NCBI RefSeq assembly: GCF_020520425.1
Contig: NC_079487.1
Coordinates: forward strand, 134,252,385-134,316,384
DNA length: 64,000 nt
Direction of reading: 5' to 3'
Source of the DNA: Spinacia oleracea
Taxonomy: Eukaryota > Streptophyta > Magnoliopsida > Caryophyllales > Amaranthaceae
The notes below the pieces were generated by a model. The model saw only the letters and a program-made list of their open reading frames with translations. It did not search any database and was not told the DNA's origin. Positions 46,127-59,425 of this stretch are shown one piece after another. Within the stretch, counting starts at the first letter, position 1. Every line of letters begins with the position of its first letter. A program made the position numbers and the translations under genes.

Positions 46127-49100
46127 TTACAATATGGTACCCAGTAACCATATGTGCAAGAAGAGCCAATACGCAACAAGCCCAAGTCGTGCTCGAGGCC
46201 GACTCATCAACAATCTACCACCAGATACCCTGCATCAATTACATTTGTAAGGTTAGGTTAATAGCGGGTAACAATGTCTATAAGTTAGGCCCTGTTCTTT
46301 TTGGCTTAACTGCAATTTCAGGACTTATCTGGCAGTGCAGTTCATTTCAGTTCAAGAGCATTCAGTTCAATTCAATTCAGGAGCATTCAGTTCAATTTAA
46401 TTCAGGAGCATTCAGTTCAATTCAATTCAGCTCTAAAGAACAGGGTCTTACTCTGAACTTGAGAAGTGGAAGTTTTTACTACTTGTCATATTGATTGTCA
46501 AAATGAAGCCATAACATTAAATTCCCCAAGACAGTTTAACCAAATCGCATCCATTTTAAAATTATGGAGAAAAGACTCGATATTGGCCATCTTTCAGCTT
46601 TGAAGTGCATGTTTTAACAAATTTTGCCGCTATGTTCTTTCAGCAAGTATGTCTCTTCAATTGCAACCACTAAGTTCTGTATTTCAAACCAACATACTGA
46701 ACAGAAAACATTATATAAATACGATTCAAGATGAGATAATGGAGGTTTACCATATTCCATCCATTCGATCAGCCAACATCTTTCCTTGTATTGGAACAAG
46801 ACCTGATGTATTTAGAGACTTAAAGATATGACCTGCAAAAAAATGTTGAAATTTAATCAAACTTCCCAGATAGGAAATAAATTGAAAACATGAAACTTCC
46901 TAACTCCTTTATTTTGCACACCTTTATCCTCAACTAGATCTTCATTATCAAACAGCCGGCTTGATTCGGAATCAATATTTACAGCAATATGATCACTTGA
47001 CCCCTTCCGCAACGTTCTTACATGAGTAGAAGATGGAACAGGAGAAATTGTAGCTTTTGATACGGTGCCCTGCAAAAAGAATCGAACACCAGTAGGCGCT
47101 TATTCAGCAATAGCTAAACACTTAAACATAACAGATTTCTAGGCAGTTGAGATTGTCCCCTCTTTCACCAAAAAGCAAAAATGATAACATATTTCTATGC
47201 AGCATTTCATAATAGCCTAACACACCATCCAGAAAAACATAATGACATAAATAAATACTCTGAGATACATGAAATCTGATAGGATAAGAGAGAGACAGAA
47301 TCAGACTTCAAAAAAAAACAAAAGCATGCATTCCTTGTGAGTACCTAATTATATACCAAAGTTTAGAAACATATTGCACGTAATCTCTCAACAGTTACAA
47401 GCTGGAGTATAAAAGAAACCCCTGTGAACAAAGCTATAAATAATCTAGCAACGCAATTCATGAACATCAATAATTTGAGTGAACCAAAAAGAACATAGGA
47501 TACAAAAGGCTAGGAAATAGGACATTACCACATCTTCAATTTCAGAAATCTCAGATGCCGAGGGTTGTGTAGCTGTTTCAAAAATGCTCCTTTCCTGGAT
47601 TGCACTAGGGGGAACAACCCTAGACTGAAGTGAATCTTCAAGTGCTTTCACCTTTAATAATAACTCATCCACAGCCTTCTGACTTCCATGCAACTTTGAA
47701 TCAAGTTCATGGACTTTTGATTTTGAATTTTCAGAATCCATGATTATAGACATGACCCTCTTTTCTAACAATTGTAGAATATCCCTTGGATCAGTTGGCC
47801 CCTGGTCCACAATTGCATCACCTCTCAACTTCTCGATGAACCTCTGCAAACCTGATTCAAAATCAACTAATTGACCTTTAACCTCCGCTAACTCTAGCTC
47901 ATCACTGTGCTTCCAGATCTCTGAGCCAAGTTCATGGTCTTTTGATTTTAACTTTTCACACTCCAAAGTCACTGCCATAATCATTTTCTCCAAAACTTGT
48001 AAACTATCACTTGAGTCTTTAGTTGTATCACCTCCCAAATTCTTGATAATTCTTTGCACACCTGCCTCCAGATCAAGTAATTGTTCTTTAAACTTTGCTA
48101 ATTCTTGATTAGAATTGATGCTCTTTTTGACCTCTAGTTCAAGTTCATGGACCTTGGATTTTAAATTTTCAGATTCTGAGATTGCAGACACTACCTGCTT
48201 TTCTATTACTTGTAAATAATCATCTGTAGAAACAGATTTCTGGTCCCCGGTCATATCTCGATTTGAGAACTTTTGAATAAGTCCATCAAGCCCAGATTCC
48301 ATGTTGATAATTTTTCTCCTCACCACAGCCAATTCTTGCTCATGGCCAAGACTTTCTTGAACTCTTTCCTTCAGATGTTCAATTTCATGAGATTGATCTG
48401 TAAGAGCAGTCTGCAGCTCTTCTTTTTCGTGGGAAAGCAATTGAATTTGATATGTAAGATAAGTCTGCAGCTTTTCTTTTTGGTCGGAAAGAAATTCACT
48501 TTGATCAGCAAGAGCAGTATGCAGCTCTTCTTTTTCGTTGGAAAGCAATTCAATTTGATGCTGCAACTCAGGAAAACTATCAACAACATACAGCAGCTTC
48601 TTGAATTGGGATGAACCCTGACCCTCCAAGTCTCCGCCCTGAGAATCTTCCACTGAAACATCAATCTTATTTGATCTGCTCAGGAGGTTTTCCACATGAG
48701 ATGCCCAAAAAAGTGCCTCTTCTACCTCTGAAATCGAAGAACAAAACAATGAATCATAATGATATCTCTCCTTCCGTCACCCTAGAAATGTCTAGCATAA
48801 GCATTTAAGGCGCACAATATTGCGAGTCACAAAATAGTAGGTGGACAACTTTCAACAGATGGGAGGAAAATATAGAGAAAAATTGCAGAGATTACCATAC
48901 TCACCTTTCTCTTTCATTGTCAAACTGCTCTGCAGTGACGATATCTCAACATCTTTCTCCCTCAAGTTAGCCTCTATTTCATGATAATTTTCCAGCTTAA
49001 GTCTTAGCTCGCTGCATATGTTTTGTAGTTCTGCTAATTCAGTCTCCAAATCACAGACCTTCATATTGCATTGATCCCGTTCCTCCACACTCTTGTCTGC

Positions 49101-52100
49101 AACTATTTTCAGTTCGTTCAGACTATTCTGCAATTCCTCAACTTGTGAGGAAAGCTCGCTCCTTGAATTCTCCAACTGCTTGCACACACCACAAGCTTTT
49201 GTTGTAGCCAGTAACAACATCTCGGTAGCTGTCACGTGCTTGTTTTCACTATACTTTGGTTCATTTTCCACTTCATGGTCGAGAGATGAAGTACTTTCTG
49301 CCATCTGTTTGTTAACTTCAGATTGCAACACTTCTGTAGCTTCAGTACAAGCAGACAGTAAAACTGAAATTCTGTCTTCCAGAGGGGTCACTTTATCCTC
49401 CAGAACCTGATAATCTGTTTCCATACTCTTCACCTTCTGGTCCAGAAACTGCTGCTCCTCAACCATAGATGTTATCACTTTGCTTGTAGACTGTAATTCT
49501 CGCACAACCGAAGCATCACACTCACTCAGAAAGGAAGATAAACCATCAACTTTCTCAGTGAAGATCCTCTTTCTCATATGAAAGCCTTCCACTATTTTCT
49601 GAACATATAAAGAAATATCACTACCCTCTAAGGCATCTGCATGACCACTAATATTATCCAAACCAACGATGTCATCAAGGCTGGCTGAAAGTAACTTTGT
49701 TAGGCAAGATGGTTCCTGACAAAACAGACAAATGAAAAACAAACAGTAAACTTCCTGAAGAAACCCCAAACCCTGGAAACTGACAGACAAAAAATTTAGA
49801 ATATGAGAAGACGCTTGGACTTTTACGTAAGAATTTTAGTTCAAATTTTGAAATTAGCCTTTAGCATCACAGAAAGGTTCAAAAGGTTGAGATAAGGGGG
49901 GGTTCCTCGAAACATGGCCAAAATAAACACCTGTCTAAAAAGTTAAATCATTACCAGCAGGAGGAGGATCAAGAGGATGGTGGAAAGTGAAAACACTTCC
50001 AAAATGAAAGAAATTAAAAGAAAAGAATAAGAGAATATCAGATATGACAAAGGTGAATGCAAAGTAAATTACAGAATAACAGATATAACTTTATATGCAT
50101 ATCACTGCGTCTTACCTCTGAGACAGAATCATGTTCTGGAATCAACTTAGCACGACAACTCCTGATGTTATTGAACAAGCTTTCCATCTCTTCGAGACTC
50201 TCAAATTTTGACTCACAACATTTTCTCAGTGAAGAGAGTAAAGACTCGTCTTCCCCAAGTTGTTCAAGTCCTTTAAGGTGATCAAAGAGCTCTAAGGACC
50301 TGCTCTCCAAGCTACCATGAGTTCCAGCCAACTCCTCCAAACAGGTATTAAGTTTGGCACTTAATGTTGATATTTCCTGTTCAGCAGCTTTCTTTGCACT
50401 GTCCAGTTCAGAGATATCATTCTCTGCCTTTGAAAGTGCATCTTCCAAGGACTTTATGCTCGAGTGTGCCTCTTGCAGCTTGCTTTCCCAAATGTCAGCA
50501 GCCTCCTTCAACTTCTTCAATTCATTCTCCGAGTTAGTTCTAACTACCTGGGCAGCATTGTTCTCATCAGTTAACACAGAAATTCTGGTTTCTAAATGAG
50601 GCACTGTATCTTCGAGAGTTTTCAGAGTTGTGGTAGCATTCGACAATTTGCTGGTGAGATCAGTAATTTCAGATCTTGCTTTATCTAATTCAGCCTCTGC
50701 AATAATTCTACTAGATTCGGCTTCTTCCTTCTCCTTACCAAGCCTGGAGATATTGGTTTCTGCCACTGTAAGAGCATTTTCCAGCACTATTTTAGCTGCA
50801 TCAGCTTCAGCAAACAAATGTGCCTCCAGCATTGCTCTTTCCAATTGTTCTTGAGCAGACGTTCGGCCAACTTCGAGCTCGGCCTTCTCTTCAGCAAGTT
50901 GAGAAATTTTCTCTTCTGCAACTACCAGTGCATCTTCAAGAGACTTGATAATTGACTGTGCTTCTGAGACCTTGGTACTCAAAGTGTCAACTTCAAGCAC
51001 TGCGTTCTCCAACTGTTGCTGAACATGTTCTTTAACAGCTTCGCACTCACTGAAGTACCCAGCAAGCCATCTTAACTTTTCAACAGGCTCTTCAAAACTT
51101 GAATCTGCGGGTAAAGAGATGTTACTAACTGATTCTGTCAGCGCATTCAACGACTTGTTGCTTACTGAGAGATCCGTTTCTAGTTGATTCCGCTGATCAT
51201 TTAGGGCAAGAATATCTTTCTCCAATTTTGCAATGTCCTGCACCTGTGCAGATAGACTACTAGTCTCATTCTCGTAGTTACTAATTGCTACCTCTCTCTG
51301 CTCTAGTTCAAGCTTTAACTTTTCGATTTCTAAACTCTTCTCATCAATAAGTTGCTTCAGGCCCTCTCGTTCTTGAACCAGTCCCTTTCCCTTTTTCACT
51401 GCCATTGATAATTTTTCCCGTATTAGTGAAGATTTCTCCTCAGTACGTTCAAGACCCTTCTGCAGCTTCTCATTATCTTCTTTAAGAGTGGCTATTTCCT
51501 CAGAAGCCTTTGTTAAATCCATAAACAACTTATCCATCTCCATTTTCATCTTTTGGGTCTCATCTTCCAACAAATTCTCATGCAGAGCCAAGTCTTGGTC
51601 CTTCACATACAAGAGCTTCTGCAAGATTTGATAAAAATCATCTTTGACCTCTGATGACTCATGAGTTGAACTGCTCCGTTCTTTCATTGTTGCAAGGCAT
51701 TGCTCTACAAGCACACCTGCCTCTGAAGGTTGCCCATCATCGAATGTGACTCCAGTAGCCTCCAGCAAAGTCTTTAACATGTGTTCCTTTTCTGATACAG
51801 CTTGATGCTCCCTTTGAACAATTGCTTCATATCTATGGCTTGAATTGTCCAACTCCATTTTGAAATAATCCTTCTCCACCAGAACTGTAGAAAGTGAAGC
51901 AACTAACTGGTCCATCTCACTGGCAGCCGTGTCCCTTATTCTAGAATTCTCCACTTGCAATGCACCTATTTCTGCCTCAGCCTCATTAAGTGATTCATTC
52001 GTTCTTGTAATTTCATCCTGCAACTTTCCTATTTCAGCGTTTGCCTGATAAAATGATTTGGTAAGCCAACCAAGTCGAGATTCAAGATCAGAGACATCCT

Positions 52101-54715
52101 CTGAAGTTGATATTTCCGGTATACCACTCTGAAGTATAATATCTTCTAACTTTTCAAGCATTCGATCCTTCTGGAATAGCATATCTTGCAATGATGCACC
52201 TGACATTTGGCTTTTCACCAACTCCTCCTTGATCAATTCAGCAGCCTCTAACGCACTGGACTTCTCCTTCAATTCAACGAGACATTTCTCAAGTTCACTT
52301 GTTTTATCTGCTATTGTTTGTTTCAGTGAGTCCCTCTGCTGAACCAATGCCTTCCCTTTAGTCACAGCCAGGGAAAGCTTTTCTTTGGTATTAGAATATC
52401 TGTGTTTTTCTTGTTCGAGTTCAGCTTTTAATTTCTCGAGTTCTGCATTCGCTGTGTCAGCAATTGCCTTGTTCATGCCAAGTTGCTCCATCAGTTTACT
52501 GTTTTCACTTTCCATATGGCTCATCTTCTCAACAAAATTTGTTTCTTTCTTTCTGAACCCAAGCAGCTCTTCATTTGTTGCAGCAAAAATCACCCCATAA
52601 TCAGTCTGCTCTGCAAGATCAGGCCTCAACTGCGCCAAACACTGCCTTAGCTGATCACCTTGATAAAGGAACCAGTTGTAGTTTTCCATCAAGGAAAACA
52701 CACTTTTCTCAATGTGAGCTATCCTCCCTACAAGAGAGCTATCCAATAAATCCCCCACATACACAACAGATGCGAAAGAACTCAGCATTCTGTTTGCAGC
52801 ATCCTCCATGTACTGATCCTTCTGAAACTGAACCTCTGCTGACTCATTTTGAACCGAATTCATATAAGAATTGACAACTTCTCGCGACACAGAAGCTTCT
52901 GCTGATTTTGTATTCAGATCCTGAAACTCTTCTACAGCACTCCTAATAAACACGGAGCATTCATGTATCAATTCATGCAGTGGTGTTTGCTCAACACCTG
53001 CATGAAACCGGTCATGAGATCCAGACTGATTTTCATTTAGCAGCAACTGCTTATTAATTAAATCCCTCATCTGATCTCGAAGATTGGCAACCCCTTTTGC
53101 AGCCATCTCCATCTCATCCTGCATTATCAAACAAAAAAATATTAGTCATAAAACCACCTAAAATTACAAAAGTTTACAAGGAAAAAGTCAGTGAGAACAC
53201 TTTAAAACCTTGTGTTCCCTCTCAATGCTTTCTTTCTCATTTACAGTCTTATCTAGCATAGCTCGAAGCCTCTCCATCTCATCCACCATGTAATCGTTCT
53301 GCATCTCATTGTCCAACCCACTAAACCGAGTCTGGGGCTCATGACCTCTGTCTTCCTCCCACTCCGTACTCTCTTGAGCCAACGAATCTTTTCCGTCGGC
53401 CCCTAAATCCTCGGGGGCATCAAGAAACATATCTTCCCTCCCAGCATCCTCAGACACAACCACCCCATCAGAATCTCCACCACTTCCATTGTTATCCGCA
53501 TTCACTATTACCCCATCATCATTACTGTTATTACTGTCATAATTTGCTTCCCTTGAGCTCATCTCCTGCAATGGTAAAACACAAGACAACTAAATCCATT
53601 AATTTCCAAAAGACTGTTACTACCAAGCGCTTAACATCAACACTTTCATGAAATAACACTCTCCTAGCCACCAAATACGGCGTACATACTACTCTGTATT
53701 ACATAAAAAGCCATAAAACACACTCTTCACTCATTATAAATCACCAATGACAAGAGAAGCTGCAGTTGCAAATTGGATGAATCTTTCAAATCTGAGATTC
53801 CAGGTTCAAATCCTGGCTGTTTCCAATTGATTCTTAATTCATTATGCATGGTTGTCTTCTATACTTCACATTACGGATTAAATAAGAAGCATAACTAGTT
53901 TAACAAGCCATTATAAATGAGTCCATTATGATCCAAAAATCAAATGGATTCAATCACTCACCTTTATATAAAGCCTACTAGACATGTTTCACAATTGACT
54001 AATTCCATTTCTTCTTTAGGTTTCGAATGCTATTCGATTTTGATCACATAAACCATGAACAACACAATCTTCCAAATACTTTATCAACTCGTTACCATTT
54101 CCTTAATACTCTATGCATAGTCTAACCAAATGGATCAACTCATAACTTAAAATGGTACAAATCAACCCCTTCTCTCTTGCGCCAAATATCTCACCCTTTC
54201 AAAGAAGGATCTTCCATTCCATTCCATCTCATTTCCATTTCCATTCAAGAATACTTATTTGTTTCCGCGCCCCCTTGAAACCCCAACAAGGCAACAAATG
54301 TATGTATTGTTTTTCTTAACTATATTGAACCTATTTAAGAGTATGGTTCATCATTGACTAATCCAATTTCTTCATTCCATTCACAAGGAGGCACAACAAA
54401 GAATAATTGTTTCGAACCACCAAAAAACCTTAAAGAACAATACTCTACTAAATAATCACCATTTCTTTGACAACTCTAATCATAGTTAACAAAATGAGCT
54501 GATTTACATCCCTAAAAACAAGTAATTAATCAACAAAAAAGATAACAGAACCAATATTAGCAATCAAATCAGTAGCATTAATGTTTAATTATAAGTACCT
54601 GGTTAACAGTTGACTCGGAATTAACACCGACAACATTATCATCATCATCCTCCTCAACAACATTACCAATCCCTGCTGCTGATGTTGTTTCTGGAATATT
54701 CTCATCACCCGACAT
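46127..54715 (-). CDS. TNO1: TNO1-type long coiled-coil, tail-anchored trans-Golgi protein
   Basis: Eight coding exons (54599-54715, 53209-53565, 50116-53118, 48905-49715, 47529-48727, 46922-47069, 46751-46832, 46127-46229) join in frame to 1939 aa; all introns are GT-AG. An acidic, Asn/Ser/Asp-rich N-terminus of about 110 residues leads into some 1650 residues of heptad-rich coiled coil, then a basic linker (SRPRARLG) and one C-terminal membrane helix (LVAYWLFLHIWLLGTIL), i.e. a golgin-like tail-anchored protein. Arabidopsis TNO1 (about 1790 aa) binds the SNARE SYP41 at the trans-Golgi network and is needed for vacuolar trafficking and salt tolerance. The block EKLS.AV.KGK.LVQ.R..LKQ occurs twice in the large exon, and an 18-residue unit is tandemly repeated in exon 47529-48727. 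A 5' UTR intron is likely at 54768-54852. Assignment rests on architecture, remembered sequence and the KCR2 neighbour. Confidence 0.88.
46288..46447. mobile_element. Tourist-like MITE with CAGTT repeats in last TNO1 intron
   Basis: A 160-bp element flanked by TTA at 46285-46287 and 46448-46450, ends GGCCCTGTTCTTTTTGG and complementary AAAGAACAGGGTC. Its centre is a run of CAGTTCAATT and AGGAGCATT phrases. It lies 58 bp from the acceptor of the last TNO1 exon. Confidence 0.82.
48400..48562 (-). repeat. 54-bp coding tandem repeat in TNO1
   Basis: Three units of 54 bp encode variants of LLS.EKEEL.TAL.DQ. (18 residues each). Eighteen residues equal one heptad plus one hendecad, so repeats preserve the coiled-coil register. 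Confidence 0.8.
53566..54598 (-). other. TNO1 intron 1
   Basis: A 1.0-kb intron bounded by GTACTT and TTGCAG. It holds a CCAGG-TTCAAAT-CCTGG stem like a tRNA T arm at 53800-53816, but the other tRNA arms are not formed. Nothing else seen. Confidence 0.6.
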
Positions 54716-55320
54716 TCTTAATCACATTCAACCCTAATTAATCTTCAAACACAGCTCAGATTCAATTCTGCAAAAAAATTCAAACATTTGAAACAATAAA
54801 ATCGAATGAAAATTAACAATAAATCGAGATGAATTATTATTAATATAATTACCAGGAGATGAGAGAGAGAAATGGAGTTCATAGTGTTGAGTGTTTGACT
54901 GTGTTGAATGTCTGTAGATCCGTCGGTGTTTTGGTTTCGTAAAATTGGGGTGAAGTAGGAGAGAGAAAGGCCAAAGGAAGAAGATGAATGGTACGACGTC
55001 GTATGAGACAATATTATAAGTAAGGCAAAATGAAGGTGTTACGTTGCCGGGACGAATGATAAGAGCACAACAAAGACCAAAGCCTACCCGTCGAAAAAAA
55101 GACCAAAGCCTAAGCGTTATGTAAAGTGCGGTCAATCAACCTGAGCCGTTGAATTTGAATCCGCTGGTTTAATCCGATCGTTAAACCTCGAATTATTAAT
55201 AACCCGTGACTGGGAACCCGGAACCCGATCTGATCCAATAACATTCAACCAGAACCCGAAATCACTCGAAAATATTAACCTGATTAAAACCTTAAACCTA
55301 ATAAACAAACCATCATGCCA
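54716..55320 (-). promoter_or_regulatory. TNO1 5' UTR and promoter side
   Basis: The leader probably starts near 54960 (CT-rich TTTCTCTCTCTCATCTCC on the minus strand) and contains an 85-bp intron at 54768-54852. Further up, a GACGTCGTA motif near 54995 and GC-richer DNA mark the likely core promoter. No exact start can be given. Confidence 0.45.
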
Positions 55321-56480
55321 AGTCCACAACCCGACCGTTTCTACCCGAACTGAGTGGATCCGAAAATCATTAATGATCAGGGGAAAATCCGTTTAATTCG
55401 GACCGTTAACAACCCGGACGTTTACAACCCGAACTGTTTCAACCCGGACCGTTTACAACCCGGACCGTTTACAACCCGAACTGTTTCAACCCTATACATT
55501 TACAAACCGCAACTCATTTACAACGCAACTCATTTACAACCCGTTTAATCCAAACCGTTTATAACCCGTCTCTCCCCAACTATTTACAACTGTAACACGT
55601 TTTATTTGATACAAATTAAAATTAAGTTGTACGGAGTACTATGTACTAGAACGTTTTTATAAATTAATGTCAAGATAAGAAAGATAATAAATTAATAATT
55701 AGGCTAATAGTTTACATCAAGGTCAGAATGTTTTTACACCGGATCCGTACGACGCTCTCTTAGGTAGCAAAACCAACATCCGATCCATATCATCCATATA
55801 AGCAATAGTTATCACGTCCTATAAAACTTACCCTTGGAGGAAGTCCCTAATTCATTACATATACAAACTTGCATTTACACACTTTACAAATACATAACGT
55901 AATATTCATCATTATCGATTATTAATTACTACGTTATTCCTTATTATTCATCAATAAATATTTCATGAATACGAAGTTTATTAATTCTATTAATCATTAG
56001 TTCATCGTTATCGATGATTAAATTAAGTCATATACTCACTAACTCTACTGGTCTTAAATTTTAACACTTTTAAAATTTAGCTACCGCCCTTGTCTCCTAA
56101 TTAACACATTCATATTATAAACGTATTGTAAATTATGATTTTAGTAAGAGCCCGATATTATTTATAATTTGTAATCGAATTGACCCGACCTGATATGAAA
56201 CTGTTGCAACTCGGCTAAATCGGTATACAACCTGACCAGATCAGACCCGATTGTAATATGGCCCGACCCGACTATAACATGCCCCGATATAAATCCGACC
56301 CAATACAACCCGACTAAACTCGTTTGCAACCCGACCCAATCTAAACTGACATGATACAAACCCGTCTCTACCAACCCAAACCGAACTGAACCATTAATTT
56401 TTCAATCCGATCTAATCCGACCAAATAAACCGGCTTCAATCCGAACCGATGAACCTGATCCGAATCCGATCCATTTCACC
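55321..56480. repeat. Degenerate AACCCG-type repeats, two patches
   Basis: At 55325-55590 and 56170-56470 imperfect copies of short units such as CCGTTTACAACCCGAAC and GACCCGA are clustered. Between them is AT-rich spacer. Long open frames here result from the repeat and have no homology I recognise. Confidence 0.55.
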
Positions 56481-57497
56481 TTTAATTCTACACCATCAGT
56501 ATTCGGTATAACAACCATTGATGATGTTGTTGTCGCCTTGGATGTACTCCAAGGCTTCTAGTTTAGCAAGACTCATATCATAAACTAGGCTTTGTACATA
56601 GTCAGCTATCGTACATAGTCAGCTATCATCACCACTTCTCTCGATTGGTAGGGAAGAAATGAATCTGCAAAACAATTTAACTTCCAAAAATAGCAACAGA
56701 ACCAGATTGACTTTGAGATTCTCTATTACCATTACGAGCTTAGTAATTGGATAACTCGTTGATCATCTGCTAGCTTACTGAAATTCATCTCCCCATTACA
56801 TTTTAAGGTTTAAGTTCATAGATCAGTCATCCATTTCAGTTCATAGATTACTACTCCCTCCGTTTCTTTTTGTTCGTTACGTATTCCTTTTAATATTTTC
56901 TTTTATAAACTTATTATAATGTTATTTTTTGTGCCAACTTTTAATTTTAATTGGTCTAATTTTTTCAACTCGTTAAATTCTTTACAATTTCCTAAGTATA
57001 TTAAGTTACCAATCTGTGTGCTTTTACATTATTGATTCATTTTGATAAATAAAACAATCTTATTGGTTGTTGTAATGATTAGTGGATTGAGGTTTTACTT
57101 GAGTTTATTTTTTTTAATAAAAAAAGAATTTTTATTATACGTTAATAAACGTGCAAAAATCCAAACGTAACAAACAAAAAGAAACAGAGGGAGTAGATGA
57201 AAGGTGATTCCATACTACATCTGGATGTTTTTTTTTTTGGGTGCAAATGAGCCAAGTAGAAGAGCTCCGTGGAAGCTTAAACAGAACCTTAAAAAAGTTT
57301 AGTCTCTACACCTTCTCTCATTCAATTAAAAAAGTTACACTAGCTTAAGTGTAACCAAATGACGTGGGACGGTGCAGTCGGTGCTCTATAAGAGGGGGCT
57401 AAGTGGCTAACTTAGTTTTTATTTCCTTATTGAATAGAAAAAAAGTAAATTAAATTTCCCAAATATATGCGACAAGTAAACTGAAGAGCAAAACATT
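56481..57497. mobile_element. Spacer with Stowaway-like MITE (56852-57195)
   Basis: The MITE is about 344 bp, TA-flanked, with ends TACTCCCTCCGTTTCTTTTT and complementary AAAAAGAAACAGAGGGAGTA. At 57228-57262 a SINE tail fragment (T-run, GGGTGCAAATGAGCCAAG) follows. The last 200 bases may be the promoter of the gene model starting at 57498. Confidence 0.7.
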
Positions 57498-59151
57498 GTG
57501 GAACAACGGCAGCAAACCAGCAGTCCGCCAATTTCCAGCACCATAACTTCAAACCGTCAACAATTTGCAACTCCATCTTTGAAATGGTTAGTACTCTTAT
57601 CTCTCTTGCAATCTTTCCCCAGTTTACAGCTTCTACAATGGCAAATTACCATCCATCATTCCATTATAATTTGGAATTGTTTAGGATTTGAGTATTGGTG
57701 ATTTATTAGGTTATATAGTTCTAAATTGGCTGAATCGCACATTTGAAATTGATTTTTGGTGTTCAATTTTTCTTAAATTTATAATTAGGTAAGATAATTT
57801 CATTTGACATGAAGCTGTTAAATTATTTAGTTCAAGATGATTATTGTGGAAGTTGTGAAATTGTTATTGCATTGTGGATTCCATAATGCTTTAATAAGAG
57901 GATTGTATGTTTGTGGATTCTTTCCTTGAATTGAATGCTAGTAAGCTTGTGGAAAGTTTTGCGTTTATTAGCTAGCTAATGCTGAATTTTAGACAACCAA
58001 ACCCAATCGGAATAAAAGGATAAATTGCAAATCTGCAGGATTGAAATGGATTAGAATTTCGAATATTGAAGTAAATTATGTGTGCAAATTTGCACTTAAA
58101 GAAGAAAACAGCCACTCCACACCAATTCCCATCATTATTTACTATGGAAATTGGGGATTGAACAAAAGAAATTTGGTTTTGATTGACAAAGTGCAAACCT
58201 TGGGTTTTCTCTTTTCTGGTATGGAGACATTGGACTTCATGAATGGTTGCAATTCTTATAAACGTAATTTTAATTGTTTTTGAAGAGACCCCAATTCGAG
58301 GAATATACATGGAGAGGTAAATTTGACTATCTATTTGTCGGGTTGGAGAAAATCACCTTTGCTAGGAGTTTCTGTGATGATCTATGTTACTCAAACTCGA
58401 GTACTAGGGTCGGACACGGGTACGTGTCCAAGTGTCCAACACGGGTAAATTCTGGAAATTTTCCTTGATTTTAGACCAACATTAAGTGTTGGAGTGTCCA
58501 TACTCCAATCCAAGTGTCAAGGATATGACACGGGTACTTGTGGTAAAACAATGAGTCCGAGTAACATTGTAAACAGTACTTGAAAACTGTGTCCCAGGGT
58601 TAGTGGTTTTTACACCTTTTGTAGTTTTGTTTTGTGTTTACTCACCTTATCTCTTTCTAGTTCATATTGAAAAGGTCATGATATTAACAGGTTTTAAGGA
58701 TCATGCTAAAGTGTGTGTGATTTACTGATTTCCACTGGTGTTTATATTAGCTTGCTGTATGTGCTACTCAAAATACACTAGTCTTAGTCTTCAAGTCTAG
58801 GTTCCTATCTCCCTTCCATTTTTATTATCTTTGGAAGAGGCTAATTAAGGAAACACCAATTGTTAGGTTTCTTAGGTGAATCTAAGCGAGCAGCAAAATC
58901 ACCTGAAACCCCAACAGAGTCCACTTTTGCCACCTGTTTTTGAAGATGATAATCTGAAACAGGAACAGAATGAATTGCATCTATCTTATGACAGAAGCTA
59001 TCTACTCGTTTTAGTTCTGAAAATTACTGTTCCCATTTTACCTATGCATACTTTGCAGACCAGTAATCAAGCAGGCAATGCATTCGACCGTGAACTTTCT
59101 TACCTGAATCCTTGTGACAAGTCTAAAAGGAAATTAAATCAGATGGTTTAA
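57498..59151 (+). CDS. Unrecognised small gene model
   Basis: A tentative two-exon model. Exon 1 (57498-57586) starts MEQRQQTSSPPISSTITSNR and ends at a good donor (AAATG, GTTAGT). An acceptor at 58886 (CTAAG) continues in frame as EQQNHLKPQQSPLLPPVFED and stays open to the stop at 59149-59151. The more obvious acceptor (CTTAG before GTGAATC) would hit a stop at once. The middle (YLLVLVLKITVPILPMHTLQ) reads like retained intron, with a second acceptor (TTTGCAG) at 59054-59060. I recognise no family. It could be an upstream alternative exon of TEN1, which starts 275 bp on, rather than an independent gene. Confidence 0.35.
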
Positions 59152-59425
59152 TAAGAGGATTGTATGTTTTGTGTTTGCGTATATGTCTTTGATCACAAAC
59201 GTAATCAAATCTTAAGTTATCACCGACTTCATACAAATGTTAGGCATATGGACATTAGACTTCACCTCTGTGAACTTTGCAATTGTTGATGTTTTGATTG
59301 GTTGATAACTTGATACCATGAGAAAAGATAGACTAGCTGATTCAGGAAAATAATATTTTGTATACATCTTGCAGTTTTTCCTTCTGCTGAAGAATTTGGC
59401 ATTATAAACATTGACTGTCATAAAC

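Noticed and set aside
48371-48664. Minus-strand frame repeating LNCFPTKKKSC
   Set aside because: A shifted reading of the TNO1 54-bp coding repeat.
53755-53835. tRNA gene in TNO1 intron 1
   Set aside because: The T arm (CCAGG-TTCAAAT-CCTGG) is perfect, but no matching acceptor stem, D arm or anticodon arm could be folded, so it is at most a tRNA-derived remnant.
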